From Pleomorphochaeta sp963678575 (lineage in GTDB: Bacteria > Spirochaetota > Spirochaetia > Sphaerochaetales > Sphaerochaetaceae): a stretch of DNA of 64,000 nt. A program made the translations under genes and the position numbers. The notes below the pieces were generated by a model, which made no database searches, was not told the DNA's origin, and was given only the letters and a program-made list of their open reading frames with translations. Of this stretch, positions 27,154 to 35,552 are shown piece by piece (the stretch's first letter is position 1; each line of letters begins with the position of its first letter). The stretch is from the NCBI GenBank assembly GCA_963678575.2, contig CAXXHV010000001.1, positions 62,001-126,000 on the forward strand, written 5' to 3'.

Positions 27154-28929
27154 TTATTTATATATTGGGGCCGTAGCTTCTCTTAAAAAAGGAATAGCCT
27201 CTTTGTTAATTAATTCATTTAATTCCGAATAAACCCAAGAATGATAAGAATTAATATACTCTAATTCCACATCAGTAAGCAAAGAAGTATCAATAAGTTT
27301 TTTTTCATAAGGACATAATGTTAATATTTCAAAATTTAAAAATTGTCCAAATTCAGTTTTAAAATTATTTTGAACAGCTAATAAATTTTCAATTCTTATA
27401 CCATATCTCCCTTCTTTGTATAACCCTGGCTCATCGCTTACAATCATTCCTTTTTGTAAAGGATAATCATTAAATACTTGAGATATTACTTGTGGACCTT
27501 CATGTACATTTAATCTATGTCCAACACCATGTCCTGTACCATGAAAATAGGTTAAACCATTATTCCAAAGATATTGTCTTGCTAAAATATCTAATTGATG
27601 ACCTGTTGTTCCTTGAGGAAAGCTTTGTAAAGCTAATGCAATATGCCCTTTTAAGACTAAAGTATAATCTCTAATTTGATCAGCAGAAGCTTCTCCAAAT
27701 AACAATGTTCTAGTAATATCTGTTGTACCACTTTCATAACTTCCACCACTATCTAAAACTAATAAACCATTAGCTTGAATTTTCTTTGAACTTTCTTCAT
27801 TTACACTATAGTGACAAATTGCGCCATTATCTTGATAACCAGAAATAGTATTAAAAGATAAATTTAAACATTCTTTATTTCTAAAACGTTCTTGCTCAAG
27901 TTTTTTTGCTAAACCAAGCTCACTATATTCTACATTATTATAATCTAAACTTGCTAGAAAATTTACCATAGCGACACCATCTAAAAGGTGGGCTCTTCTC
28001 ATTCCCTCAAGTTCTGTATCATTTTTGCAAGCTTTCAATCTTGTAGTAACTTCTAACTCATTAATTACATTTAATTTAGACTCAATTATTATTTTTTCAA
28101 TTAGAGTATTAATTTTTTTCTCATTAATTAAAATAGTTTTTCCATTTTCAAAAATTTCTTTTAATTTTGTTTCAACAACTTCATAAGGGAAAATTTCTAG
28201 ATCTTTTTCAACATTCATTTTTAAATCTTTATTAAATCTTTTTTCACTTGTAAATAAAAAAGCTTTTTCATCGGTTACAAGTAAATAAGAAATAAAAACA
28301 GGATTATAATCTATATCACATCCTCTTAAATTAAGCGTCCAAGCAATATCATCCAAAGAAGCAATAAAAGCATAATCAGCTTTCTTTTCAGCAAGATATA
28401 TTCTAATCATATTTAATTTTTGAGCCCGAGAAAAACCCGTCAAACTTACATCCATTTCAATAACTTCATTTTCAGGAATACTTGGTCTATTTTCCCAAAT
28501 TTCATTTAAAAAATCTTCAGTAACAACAATATCAACATCTTTACATTCTTTTTCAAACTCTTTCTTTTCTTCAATCATTAAAGAATCTTTAGAAAAACCT
28601 ATTCGGCTACCTTTTTCGATATTTTTATTAATAAATTCTTTTACAGTTGGAGTATTATCAATATTCATCTTCATTACAATGAATTCTGAATCTTTAGTTT
28701 GTTTATCAGCTTGAATAAAATATCTTGAATCTACCCAAAGGTAAGCACTATCTTTTGTTATTAAAACAGAACCAGCACTCCCTGTAAAATTAGAAATAAA
28801 TTCTCTAGTTTTCCATCTTGGACAAACATACTCACTGTTATGTGGATCAGTACCATTTATATAATAGGCATCAATTTGCTCTCTTTTCATTATTTTTCTT
28901 AATTCAAATAATTTACTTTCTATGTTCAC
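27154..28929 (-). CDS. Xaa-Pro aminopeptidase (M24B, long form)
   Basis: 591 residues, the size of the three-domain aminopeptidase P class. Removes N-terminal residues before proline. The metal-binding M24 core is intact: LDSGGSYESGTTDITRTLL (two Asp ligands), FHGTGHGVGHRLNVHEGP (His), DEPGLYKEGRYGIRIENL (two Glu). The end matches the M24 C-terminal extension (EILTLCPYEKKLIDTSLL). The start is GTG at 28929, eight bases after AGGAGA; it lies inside the last codons of lgt, overlapping by 17 bases, so the two genes form an operon. Confidence 0.93.
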   Translation of the reverse strand: MNIESKLFELRKIMKREQIDAYYINGTDPHNSEYVCPRWKTREFISNFTGSAGSVLITKDSAYLWVDSRYFIQADKQTKDSEFIVMKMNIDNTPTVKEFINKNIEKGSRIGFSKDSLMIEEKKEFEKECKDVDIVVTEDFLNEIWENRPSIPENEVIEMDVSLTGFSRAQKLNMIRIYLAEKKADYAFIASLDDIAWTLNLRGCDIDYNPVFISYLLVTDEKAFLFTSEKRFNKDLKMNVEKDLEIFPYEVVETKLKEIFENGKTILINEKKINTLIEKIIIESKLNVINELEVTTRLKACKNDTELEGMRRAHLLDGVAMVNFLASLDYNNVEYSELGLAKKLEQERFRNKECLNLSFNTISGYQDNGAICHYSVNEESSKKIQANGLLVLDSGGSYESGTTDITRTLLFGEASADQIRDYTLVLKGHIALALQSFPQGTTGHQLDILARQYLWNNGLTYFHGTGHGVGHRLNVHEGPQVISQVFNDYPLQKGMIVSDEPGLYKEGRYGIRIENLLAVQNNFKTEFGQFLNFEILTLCPYEKKLIDTSLLTDVELEYINSYHSWVYSELNELINKEAIPFLREATAPIYK

Positions 28930-29887
28930 TCTTTTCTCCTAATTTTTTCATTTTTTTAGCTTTTAATATTAAATATAGAATTAATCCTGAAAAAATCATT
29001 ATAAGACAAAATAACTGTCCCATACTAAAATTAATTAATGACTCTAATAATGCAGGATTATTAGCACTTGGATTAAGCTTAACAATAAAGCCTAAATTTA
29101 AATCTGGTTCTCTAAAATACTCAATAAAGAATCTAGTAATACCATATCCTATTAAATACCAAGATAAACAATAACCATTAAATTTATCTTTTCTTTTTTT
29201 TCTAAAAATGAACCACATTATTAAAAATAAAAAGATTCCTTCAAATAGTGCTTCATATAATTGAGAAGGATATCTAGGTAAATTAATCAAATCTCCTTGA
29301 ATAAATTTTATATTCAATTGATTAGCAATATTTCTTACCCATTCATAATTTGTTGAAAATTTATCAGCATTAGGAAATAACATAGCACCTTTTGATGTAC
29401 TAACTCTTCCCCACAATTCCCCATTTATAAAATTTCCTAATCTACCAAAAGTATATCCCAAAGGAATTCCTATACTAAGAACATCAGCTAATTCAAAAAA
29501 GTTTCTCTTATTTTTTTTTGAATAAATAAGGCCCCCAATTATTGCACCGACTAAGCCGCCATGATAACTCATCCCAGGAAGACCAACAAATCTACCATTA
29601 TAAAAAGGCCAAAAAATCATCCAAGGATGTGTCCAATAATAATTAGTACCATTATATATTAAAACTGAGAATAACCTTGCTCCAAGTAATAAACCAACAA
29701 TGCAAAACATAAAAAAAGATTGTGTATCATCAGCAGAAATTTCTATTTCTTTTTTATTAGCTTGATATCTAAAAACAATATATGTTGTTACAAAAGCAAA
29801 AACATACATCAAACCATACCATCTAACAGGAAACCCTTGAATAATCTCAGGTTTTATCCACTTTGGGAAATTAATAAATAATATCAT
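28913..29887 (-). CDS. lgt: Prolipoprotein diacylglyceryl transferase
   Basis: 324 residues with about seven membrane helices. Transfers diacylglycerol from phosphatidylglycerol to the lipobox Cys of prolipoproteins. Signatures: FPVRWYGLMYVFAF near the N-terminus, GMSYHGGLVGAI, the Lgt signature GRLGNFINGELWGR, and RYPSQLYEALFEG. First gene of lgt-pepP; no Shine-Dalgarno sequence, and the start lies seven bases after a -10 element. It is divergent from ctp, with only 65 bases between the two start codons. Confidence 0.97.
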   Translation of the reverse strand: MILFINFPKWIKPEIIQGFPVRWYGLMYVFAFVTTYIVFRYQANKKEIEISADDTQSFFMFCIVGLLLGARLFSVLIYNGTNYYWTHPWMIFWPFYNGRFVGLPGMSYHGGLVGAIIGGLIYSKKNKRNFFELADVLSIGIPLGYTFGRLGNFINGELWGRVSTSKGAMLFPNADKFSTNYEWVRNIANQLNIKFIQGDLINLPRYPSQLYEALFEGIFLFLIMWFIFRKKRKDKFNGYCLSWYLIGYGITRFFIEYFREPDLNLGFIVKLNPSANNPALLESLINFSMGQLFCLIMIFSGLILYLILKAKKMKKLGEKSEHRK

Positions 29888-29894
29888 ATTTCAA

Positions 29895-29923
29895 ATATTA
29901 CTTAGGTATTTAGGGGTGGTCAA
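29895..29923 (-). promoter_or_regulatory. lgt promoter, leaderless
   Basis: Minus strand TTGACC (29918-29923), 17-base spacer, TAATAT (29895-29900), then seven bases to the ATG at 29887. The -35 box overlaps the upstream region of the divergent ctp promoter. Confidence 0.7.
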
Positions 29924-29939
29924 CACCTAAAGTTGGATG

Positions 29940-29945
29940 TATTAT
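29940..29945 (+). promoter_or_regulatory. -10 element of ctp promoter, leaderless
   Basis: TATTAT seven bases before the ctp ATG at 29953. There is no convincing -35; the position 17 bases upstream is occupied by the lgt -35 on the other strand. Confidence 0.45.
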
Positions 29946-29952
29946 ATTTAAT

Positions 29953-31368
29953 ATGAATAAGTTTATAAAATTTACAATTATTTTAATTATTACACCAAGT
30001 ATTCTATTTGCAAATGGTAATACAGAACCTAAAAAACAAACAGATATTGTTCCTTCTGTGAATACACAAGTAATTCAAGAAAATATAAATAATATTGGCT
30101 ATCTTTATCAAATAATTGATGCTCTATCAATTAATGAAATTGACAATGATAAAGCGCTTGAAGGAATGGCTACTGGCTTGTTAAATTCTCTTGGAGATGA
30201 ATACTCCTTCTATGTATCATCAGAAGATTCAAAAGAGTATGAAGAGCAATCTTCAGGATTATATGTTGGAATAGGAACTTATCTAACTAAAAAAAATCCT
30301 AAAGTTGTTGATGAAAAAGATGAAAAAGATGATTATGATTATTTCATAAAAATATCATCACCCTTCCCAGGAGGGCCTGCAGATAGGGCTGGATTAAAAG
30401 CTAACGATTACATAACTCATATAGATGGTGATCCTGTTGATAATTTAAGCGCTACAGATGCTTCATTAAAACTTAGAGGAGAACCAAATACAGAAGTAAC
30501 AGTGACAATTCTTAGAGGAAAAACTTCTTTTGATATCACATTACATAGAGAAATGGTTGAAACACCAACAACTCTAAAAACAGTAATAAATAACCATATT
30601 GGGTATATCCAAATATATCAATTTTCAACAATAACAACAGAACAATTTATTAAGGATTTTAATGAATTATTAACAATGAATATTGATAGTTTAATTATTG
30701 ATTTAAGAAATAATAGAGGTGGAATTGTTGATTCAGCCTTAAATATTGCAGACTTATTCTTGTCTGAAGATACTATCCTAATCACAAAACAAAAAGAAAC
30801 TTTACAAAATAATATTCAAATTACAAAAGCTAATAAGAACACAATGGTAAAAGATTCATTTAAATTAGTCTTATTAGTGAATGGAGGAACAGCCTCTTCT
30901 TCAGAAATTTTAACAGGAGCACTAAAAGATAACAATAGAGCATTAATAATTGGATCTAAAACCTTTGGTAAAGGAATAATGCAACAATCTTTTCCTTTTG
31001 GAAAAGGATTTGTTCAATTTACAATTGCTCATTATCTAACTCCAAATTCAATTGATATACATGAAGTAGGTATTGAACCAGATATTCTAATTGAGGAAGA
31101 AATATTTAAAGACGAAGAAATTCCAATATTTGAAGAATTAATGGAAACAAATAAAGTTTCTGACTTTGTAGACAAGAACCCAGAATATACTCATGAAAAT
31201 TTAGAAAAATTTGCAGATGCAATTAATAATGATAAGCTTAATAGAGATGCCTTACTAGTTCTTGTTAGAAATGAATATTTATCAAGAATGAATTTTGATG
31301 ATAGACCTGTATATGATTTATATCTTGACAAAGCTTTAGTTGAAGCTGTTAATCAATTGGAGAAATAA
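29953..31368 (+). CDS. C-terminal processing peptidase (S41), PDZ protease
   Basis: 471 residues. An N-terminal hydrophobic signal (ITPSILFANG) sends it across the inner membrane. A PDZ domain lies around 120-200 (GGPADRAGLKANDYITHIDG), followed by the S41 core with the catalytic Ser in NGGTASSSEILTGAL and Lys in SKTFGKGIMQQSFPF, and LRNNRGGIVDSAL. Such proteases trim C-terminal ends or degrade periplasmic proteins. Tail residues 390-470 extend beyond the core. rsmE follows directly after the stop, so the two are cotranscribed. Confidence 0.93.
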   Translation: MNKFIKFTIILIITPSILFANGNTEPKKQTDIVPSVNTQVIQENINNIGYLYQIIDALSINEIDNDKALEGMATGLLNSLGDEYSFYVSSEDSKEYEEQSSGLYVGIGTYLTKKNPKVVDEKDEKDDYDYFIKISSPFPGGPADRAGLKANDYITHIDGDPVDNLSATDASLKLRGEPNTEVTVTILRGKTSFDITLHREMVETPTTLKTVINNHIGYIQIYQFSTITTEQFIKDFNELLTMNIDSLIIDLRNNRGGIVDSALNIADLFLSEDTILITKQKETLQNNIQITKANKNTMVKDSFKLVLLVNGGTASSSEILTGALKDNNRALIIGSKTFGKGIMQQSFPFGKGFVQFTIAHYLTPNSIDIHEVGIEPDILIEEEIFKDEEIPIFEELMETNKVSDFVDKNPEYTHENLEKFADAINNDKLNRDALLVLVRNEYLSRMNFDDRPVYDLYLDKALVEAVNQLEK

Positions 31369-32130
31369 ATGCGACAATATATTTTACCTGATTATTTCCG
31401 AGGTGAAACACAATTAAAGTTAAAAGGAAAAGACAGTCAATATTTTATTAAAATATTAAGATTAAAAAAAGGTGATAAAATATTTGCAAGAGATAAAAAA
31501 GGAGAAACTTATCAACTTACTCTATTAAATTTTGATAAATCAAGTTGCTCTGTTCAAATAGATAAATTACAACATGGTGATGATTTTGAAACAACAGATG
31601 CTATGCCGTCGTATATAGGAGAGTATCCAAATTTGAATCTATTCCAATGCATTTGTAAAGGTAAAAAAAATGAGACTATTATTAAAATGGCTACGGAATT
31701 AGGCGTTTCATCTATTACTCTAATTCAAAGTGAACATTGTATTGCAAAAAAAGATTCTTCAAATAATACAAGGTATGAAACTATAATTAAGGAAGCAATA
31801 CAACAATCTGGATCTCCTATTATTACTAAGTTTAAGGGAATCCTTAATTTTAAAGATTTTTTAAATTCATTAAATATTCCATTATTCTTCTTTCATCAAG
31901 TTGATATAGACAATAAAAGTTCACTTAAAGAAAAACTTCAAGAATATAAAGTAACAACACCAATCGGAATATTAATTGGACCTGAAGGTGGATTAAGTGA
32001 TAAAGAATGTAATTTATTAATTGAGAAAGGTTGTTTTCCTGTGATGTTAAAAACAAATATATTAAGAGCAGAAACTGCATCAATTGTGGCTTTAAGCGCT
32101 ATTCATACACTAATAATGGAAAAAAAATAA
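31369..32130 (+). CDS. rsmE: 16S rRNA (uracil-1498-N3)-methyltransferase
   Basis: 253 residues of the RsmE SPOUT family, which methylates U1498 of 16S rRNA using SAM. An N-terminal PUA-like part (SQYFIKILRLKKGDKIF) is followed by the knotted domain with GKKNETIIKMATELGVSSI, IGPEGGLSDKE and ILRAETASIVALS, the usual SAM-binding and knot motifs. Its ATG follows the ctp stop without a gap; GGAGAAATA at the end of ctp serves as ribosome-binding site. Confidence 0.95.
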   Translation: MRQYILPDYFRGETQLKLKGKDSQYFIKILRLKKGDKIFARDKKGETYQLTLLNFDKSSCSVQIDKLQHGDDFETTDAMPSYIGEYPNLNLFQCICKGKKNETIIKMATELGVSSITLIQSEHCIAKKDSSNNTRYETIIKEAIQQSGSPIITKFKGILNFKDFLNSLNIPLFFFHQVDIDNKSSLKEKLQEYKVTTPIGILIGPEGGLSDKECNLLIEKGCFPVMLKTNILRAETASIVALSAIHTLIMEKK

Positions 32131-32157
32131 TCCCACAATTGTGGGATTACTTTTTTT
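32129..32157. terminator. Bidirectional terminator between rsmE and the feo operon
   Basis: AATCCCACAA (32129-32138) is followed by its exact complement (32139-32148) and a T-run; an A-run on the left gives the same on the minus strand. Confidence 0.88.
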
Positions 32158-32161
32158 ATTT

Positions 32162-32296
32162 CTAAAAACTACAGCCGCTACATCCACTGCTGCAATTTCC
32201 GTTGCAATCTTTTTTGTTCTTGCTTTTTTTAAAAAAGCTAACTATTCCAAAAATAACTATTGCTATTGCAACTATTGCAATTATCCAATTAATCAT
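32162..32296 (-). CDS. FeoB-associated Cys-rich membrane protein (44 aa)
   Basis: A 44-residue protein: one N-terminal membrane helix (about residues 3-22), a Lys-rich stretch, and a Cys-rich tail with Cys pattern C-x3-C-x3-C-x2-C. This fits the FeoB-associated Cys-rich membrane protein family, thought to help FeoB, perhaps like FeoC. It starts ten bases after feoB with an AGGAG site, so it ends the feo operon. The unrelated frame on the opposite strand is a shadow. Confidence 0.85.
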   Translation of the reverse strand: MINWIIAIVAIAIVIFGIVSFFKKSKNKKDCNGNCSSGCSGCSF

Positions 32297-32305
32297 AAGC
32301 TTCTC

Positions 32306-34339
32306 CTAAAATCCAAACAATAATCCTATCAGTCTTATTGCTAGAGCTATTATATATGCGGTTAACATTTGTACTGAAATTCCACCAAATGTTTTTTTCC
32401 AAGTTTTCAATTCTCTTTTCATTGAACCAACAGCGGCAAAACAAGGCATACAAAGTAAATTAAACATGATATAAGCAAAACCACCACTTTTTGTTGGAAT
32501 ATCTCTCTTTACAGTTGGTAAGGCATTGCTATCTTGGCCTTCTGCTAGTAAATCATCATACAATGTTCGAGCAACATCTTTATCATATATTCCATTATCA
32601 AAACCAGACTCACTTAATTCCTGAGAACTTGCATTTTTAACATTAAAATAATTTTCTAAATATTCATCTGTAATATCTGAAGAATAAACTTGAGCAAAAG
32701 TTGCAACAACATTTTCTTTAGCAATCCATCCAGTAATAATTCCAACAGTAGGTCTCCATCCAGTAAATCCTAATGGGGTAAAAATAGGACTAATAAAATC
32801 ACCAACTGAAGCCATAAAAGAATCATCCATTTGAGACATTACACTATCATTTTCATTTACACTTTTATTAACTCCGTTAAATGAATTAATATTAAAATTT
32901 GTTAAAAACCAGATTAATATAGTAGAGGCTAAGATTATTGTTCCAGCTTTTCTAGCAAAACCTTTTATTTTTTCAAATGAATGATGTAAAACAGAAATAG
33001 GTGCTGGCAATCTATATTGAGGGAGCTCCATTAGAAAGTTTGAAGTAGCGCCTTTATACCATAATTTATTTAATATCAATGAAACAAGAATCGCAACAGA
33101 CAAAGCAATTACATAAATTAAAAAAGTAATATTTGCTGATTGTCCAGGTTCAAATAATATTGCTACAAATAAAGCAATTATTGGTAATTTAGCTCCACAT
33201 GGCATAAAAGCTGTGATAATAGTAGTTATATGTCTATCTTTTTCTTCATCTAAAGTTCTTGTTGCCATGATAGCAGGAACAGCACATCCAAAACCCATTA
33301 ATAATGGAATAAAAGATTTACCTGATAAGCCAAAACGTCTAAATATTCTATCTAAAACAAATGCAACTCTAGCCATATATCCGCTATCTTCTAAGACGCT
33401 TAAAAATATATATAGCACTAAAACTAAAGGCATAAAACCAAGAATAGCTCCGATACCTCCAAAAATACCATCAATTACTAAGCCTTGAGCCCACGGAGCT
33501 GCATTAACTAAACCGGAAGCTACAAGATTTGTTAAAGCTGACCATATGGCTTCAACCCAGCCAGCAAAAATTACACCTAAACCAGGGATCCCTACAAAGA
33601 ATAAATTTTCTCCCAAACTAACCTGAAACAATAAATACATTATTATTGCAAAAATTGGTAAGCCTAATATTCTATTAGTTAATACTTTATCTATTTTGCT
33701 ACTTTTTGTAGTCTCATTTTGTATTTTGCTATTTTTTTTATAAGAATGCTTTACAACATTAGTAATTTTCTCATATCTTGCGTTTGCTACACCTTCATCA
33801 TCTAGATTTTTAATTTTTTCAAACAAAGGTAATTGTTTTGGAGTTATTTTCTTTTCAATTGTTTCATTTACAGCTTCAAAAAGCTCTTTTAGCCCCTGAT
33901 TATTACGAGCAGATATCTTAACAACTTTTACACCAAATTCTTTTTCAAGATAAGCAGAATCAATTATTTCACCTCTTTGATCCAACTCATCACTCATATT
34001 TAAAGCTATGACAGTTGGAACGCCTGTTTCAAGAATTTGCAAAGTTAAATACAAATTTCTTTCTAAATTTGGTGATTCAACAATATCAATAACACAGTCA
34101 GGTCGTTCTTTAACAATATAATCTCTTGCAATTTTTTCTTCTGCACTATAAGGAGACAATGAATAAGTACCAGGTAAATCTAAAATATTAAATTCTTCGT
34201 GCTTTTTCCATACACCTTCTTTTTTATCAACTGTAACACCTGGCCAGTTACCAACGTGTTGTCTTGATCCCGTTAATACATTAAATAGCGTAGTTTTTCC
34301 ACAGTTAGGGTTACCCGCTAGAGCTAAAGTATGTTTCAT
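32306..34339 (-). CDS. feoB: Ferrous iron transport protein B
   Basis: 677 residues. N-terminal G-protein domain with G1 GNPNCGKTTLFN (residues 8-19), G3 DLPGTYSL, G4 NMSDELD; then the membrane channel part with two Gate-like repeats (GFGCAVPAIMATRTL, FMPCGAKLPIIALF) and about ten helices. Imports Fe2+ across the inner membrane. Preceded by two feoA genes and followed by the Cys-rich partner. AAGGA lies before the ATG. Confidence 0.97.
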   Translation of the reverse strand: MKHTLALAGNPNCGKTTLFNVLTGSRQHVGNWPGVTVDKKEGVWKKHEEFNILDLPGTYSLSPYSAEEKIARDYIVKERPDCVIDIVESPNLERNLYLTLQILETGVPTVIALNMSDELDQRGEIIDSAYLEKEFGVKVVKISARNNQGLKELFEAVNETIEKKITPKQLPLFEKIKNLDDEGVANARYEKITNVVKHSYKKNSKIQNETTKSSKIDKVLTNRILGLPIFAIIMYLLFQVSLGENLFFVGIPGLGVIFAGWVEAIWSALTNLVASGLVNAAPWAQGLVIDGIFGGIGAILGFMPLVLVLYIFLSVLEDSGYMARVAFVLDRIFRRFGLSGKSFIPLLMGFGCAVPAIMATRTLDEEKDRHITTIITAFMPCGAKLPIIALFVAILFEPGQSANITFLIYVIALSVAILVSLILNKLWYKGATSNFLMELPQYRLPAPISVLHHSFEKIKGFARKAGTIILASTILIWFLTNFNINSFNGVNKSVNENDSVMSQMDDSFMASVGDFISPIFTPLGFTGWRPTVGIITGWIAKENVVATFAQVYSSDITDEYLENYFNVKNASSQELSESGFDNGIYDKDVARTLYDDLLAEGQDSNALPTVKRDIPTKSGGFAYIMFNLLCMPCFAAVGSMKRELKTWKKTFGGISVQMLTAYIIALAIRLIGLLFGF

Positions 34340-34361
34340 TAATAAATCCTTTTTTTTTATT

Positions 34362-34580
34362 TTACTTAATTTCTATCACACTGGCTTCAGATTTTCGTAA
34401 ACTTAAATTATAGCCTCGAAGTCTAATTTCCAAAGGATCTCCTAAAGGGGCAACTTTGATAAGTTCTATTTCAATACCAGTAGTTATTCCCATATCTAAT
34501 AATCTATGGCGTAGAACACCTTCAGTACCAAAAGAAACTACTTTTCCTTTTTGGCCTGGTTTTAAATCACATAAAGTCAT
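34362..34580 (-). CDS. feoA: FeoA domain protein (second copy)
   Basis: 72 residues with the SH3-like FeoA fold: LKPGQKGKVVSFG, RHRLLDMGITTGIEIELIKVAPLGDPLEIRLRGYNLSLRKSEA (in part). A small cytoplasmic partner of FeoB that affects transport activity. AGGAG precedes the ATG. It sits between the other feoA and feoB; tandem feoA genes are common in anaerobes. Confidence 0.95.
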   Translation of the reverse strand: MTLCDLKPGQKGKVVSFGTEGVLRHRLLDMGITTGIEIELIKVAPLGDPLEIRLRGYNLSLRKSEASVIEIK

Positions 34581-34606
34581 AAAACATCTCCTAACAAAAA
34601 AAATAA

Positions 34607-34819
34607 TTAAGCAACTTGAATCAGATGTGCTAGCCCTTTATTTAAAGCAAGCCTAGTTCCTTTAATTTCTAAAACCAACCCCATTGAATTCATACTAACT
34701 ATAGTAACCGAATTTCCAGGAACAAACCCCATTGATAATAATCTTTGCTTTAAATCAGAAGAAGCACTAATCGAAACAATTTCCTTTGAATCTCCTAGTG
34801 ATAACATTGATAATGGCAT
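34607..34819 (-). CDS. feoA: FeoA domain protein (first copy)
   Basis: 70 residues; SISASSDLKQRLLSMGFVPGNSVTIVSMNSMGLVLEIKGTRLALNKGLA (in part) matches FeoA but diverges from the second copy, especially in lacking the PLGDP motif. First gene of the feo operon, with AAGGAG before the ATG and a strong promoter and palindrome upstream. The two copies may form a heterodimer or have different roles; not known. Confidence 0.93.
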   Translation of the reverse strand: MPLSMLSLGDSKEIVSISASSDLKQRLLSMGFVPGNSVTIVSMNSMGLVLEIKGTRLALNKGLAHLIQVA

Positions 34820-34828
34820 AAAGTCTCC

Positions 34829-34852
34829 TTACGTTAGATACAACTAACTTAA
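34829..34852. promoter_or_regulatory. Inverted repeat, candidate iron-regulator operator of the feo operon
   Basis: On the plus strand TTACGTTAG (34829-34837) and CTAACTTAA (34844-34852) form a dyad separated by six bases. TTAGGTTAG-like half sites recall DtxR/MntR/TroR-type boxes, although those usually have a one-base centre. It lies downstream of the -10 box, where a repressor would block transcription. Confidence 0.5.
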
Positions 34853-34862
34853 TCTAAAAACC

Positions 34863-34891
34863 ATGTTAGCCTTGTATAATAAAAATGTCAA
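34863..34891 (-). promoter_or_regulatory. feo operon promoter
   Basis: Minus strand consensus TTGACA (34886-34891), 17-base spacer, TAACAT (34863-34868). The start site is about 40 bases before feoA, so this transcript has a leader with a normal ribosome-binding site. Confidence 0.7.
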
Positions 34892-35458
34892 TATTAAAAT
34901 AAAAAATATTTATATTTGTATTTCTTTATATGTAAAAGAATTAATATCTTTTTTTAAAATAAATTAATTTTTTTTAGTTATTCTTTATTATATTTAATAA
35001 ACATTATTTTGTTATTATGTGGTAATTCTTTTTAAAAAATTAGAATAAAATTGTTAACTTAAATAAATAAATTTAAATAAAATTTATTTAAATAAAATCA
35101 TCATTTGTAAACTAACTTTAATTTTCTTTTTTTTACTAAATATTTATTTTTATTCTTATTAATTTTTTAATATATAAAGAATTAATAATTATTTATTAAG
35201 AATTGCATACACCCTAAAAATTGATTATAATAAGAGGTTTTACCTATTTGTATATTTTTGTTATTTTTTACAACATTTTTGTGGATAAATATATTTTATT
35301 ATATAAAACTTTATATTAATTCTTATATAATAATTAATATACTTTAATAATATTTCATTTAATTATTTTTCTTTGAAAACTATAATATTTCCTTATATTA
35401 TAATAAATTATATCAAATTTATCAAATTTATCAATTAAGAACAATATGTTAAAAAAGT
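34892..35458. other. Very AT-rich intergenic region without visible genes
   Basis: About 570 bases of almost pure A and T between the feo promoter and the murA terminator. It contains one perfect DnaA box TGTGGATAA (35280-35288), a near-palindrome of TTTAAATAAA type around 35065-35095, and a short tandem ATCAAATTT repeat (35412-35437). I see no ORF with a ribosome-binding site and no tRNA-like structure. Confidence 0.5.
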
Positions 35459-35481
35459 GTTAAGTATTTTATATACTTAAC
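35448..35481 (-). terminator. murA terminator
   Basis: GTTAAGTAT (35459-35467), five-base loop, ATACTTAAC (35473-35481); on the minus strand the hairpin is followed by ACTTTTTT. Confidence 0.75.
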
Positions 35482-35493
35482 ATATGTGGCCAT

Positions 35494-35513
35494 TGTGGAT
35501 AACTTGTGGAAAA
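35494..35513 (-). promoter_or_regulatory. Pair of DnaA boxes 11 bp apart in the murA 3' region
   Basis: TGTGGATAA (35494-35502) and TGTGGAAAA (35505-35513), start-to-start distance 11 bp, same orientation. Nearly the same 20-base arrangement occurs in oriC at 44941-44960. A further perfect box is at 35280. Confidence 0.6.
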
Positions 35514-35552
35514 CTTCGAAACAATTCATATTTGTACTAGAAATATTAGGTT

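Noticed and set aside
32141..32323. 60-codon plus-strand ORF after rsmE
   Set aside because: It is the shadow of the 44-residue Cys-rich FeoB partner on the minus strand, which has a ribosome-binding site and operon context.
35412..35437. Tandem ATCAAATTT repeat in the murA-feo gap
   Set aside because: Only about 2.8 copies in extremely AT-rich DNA; easily due to composition.
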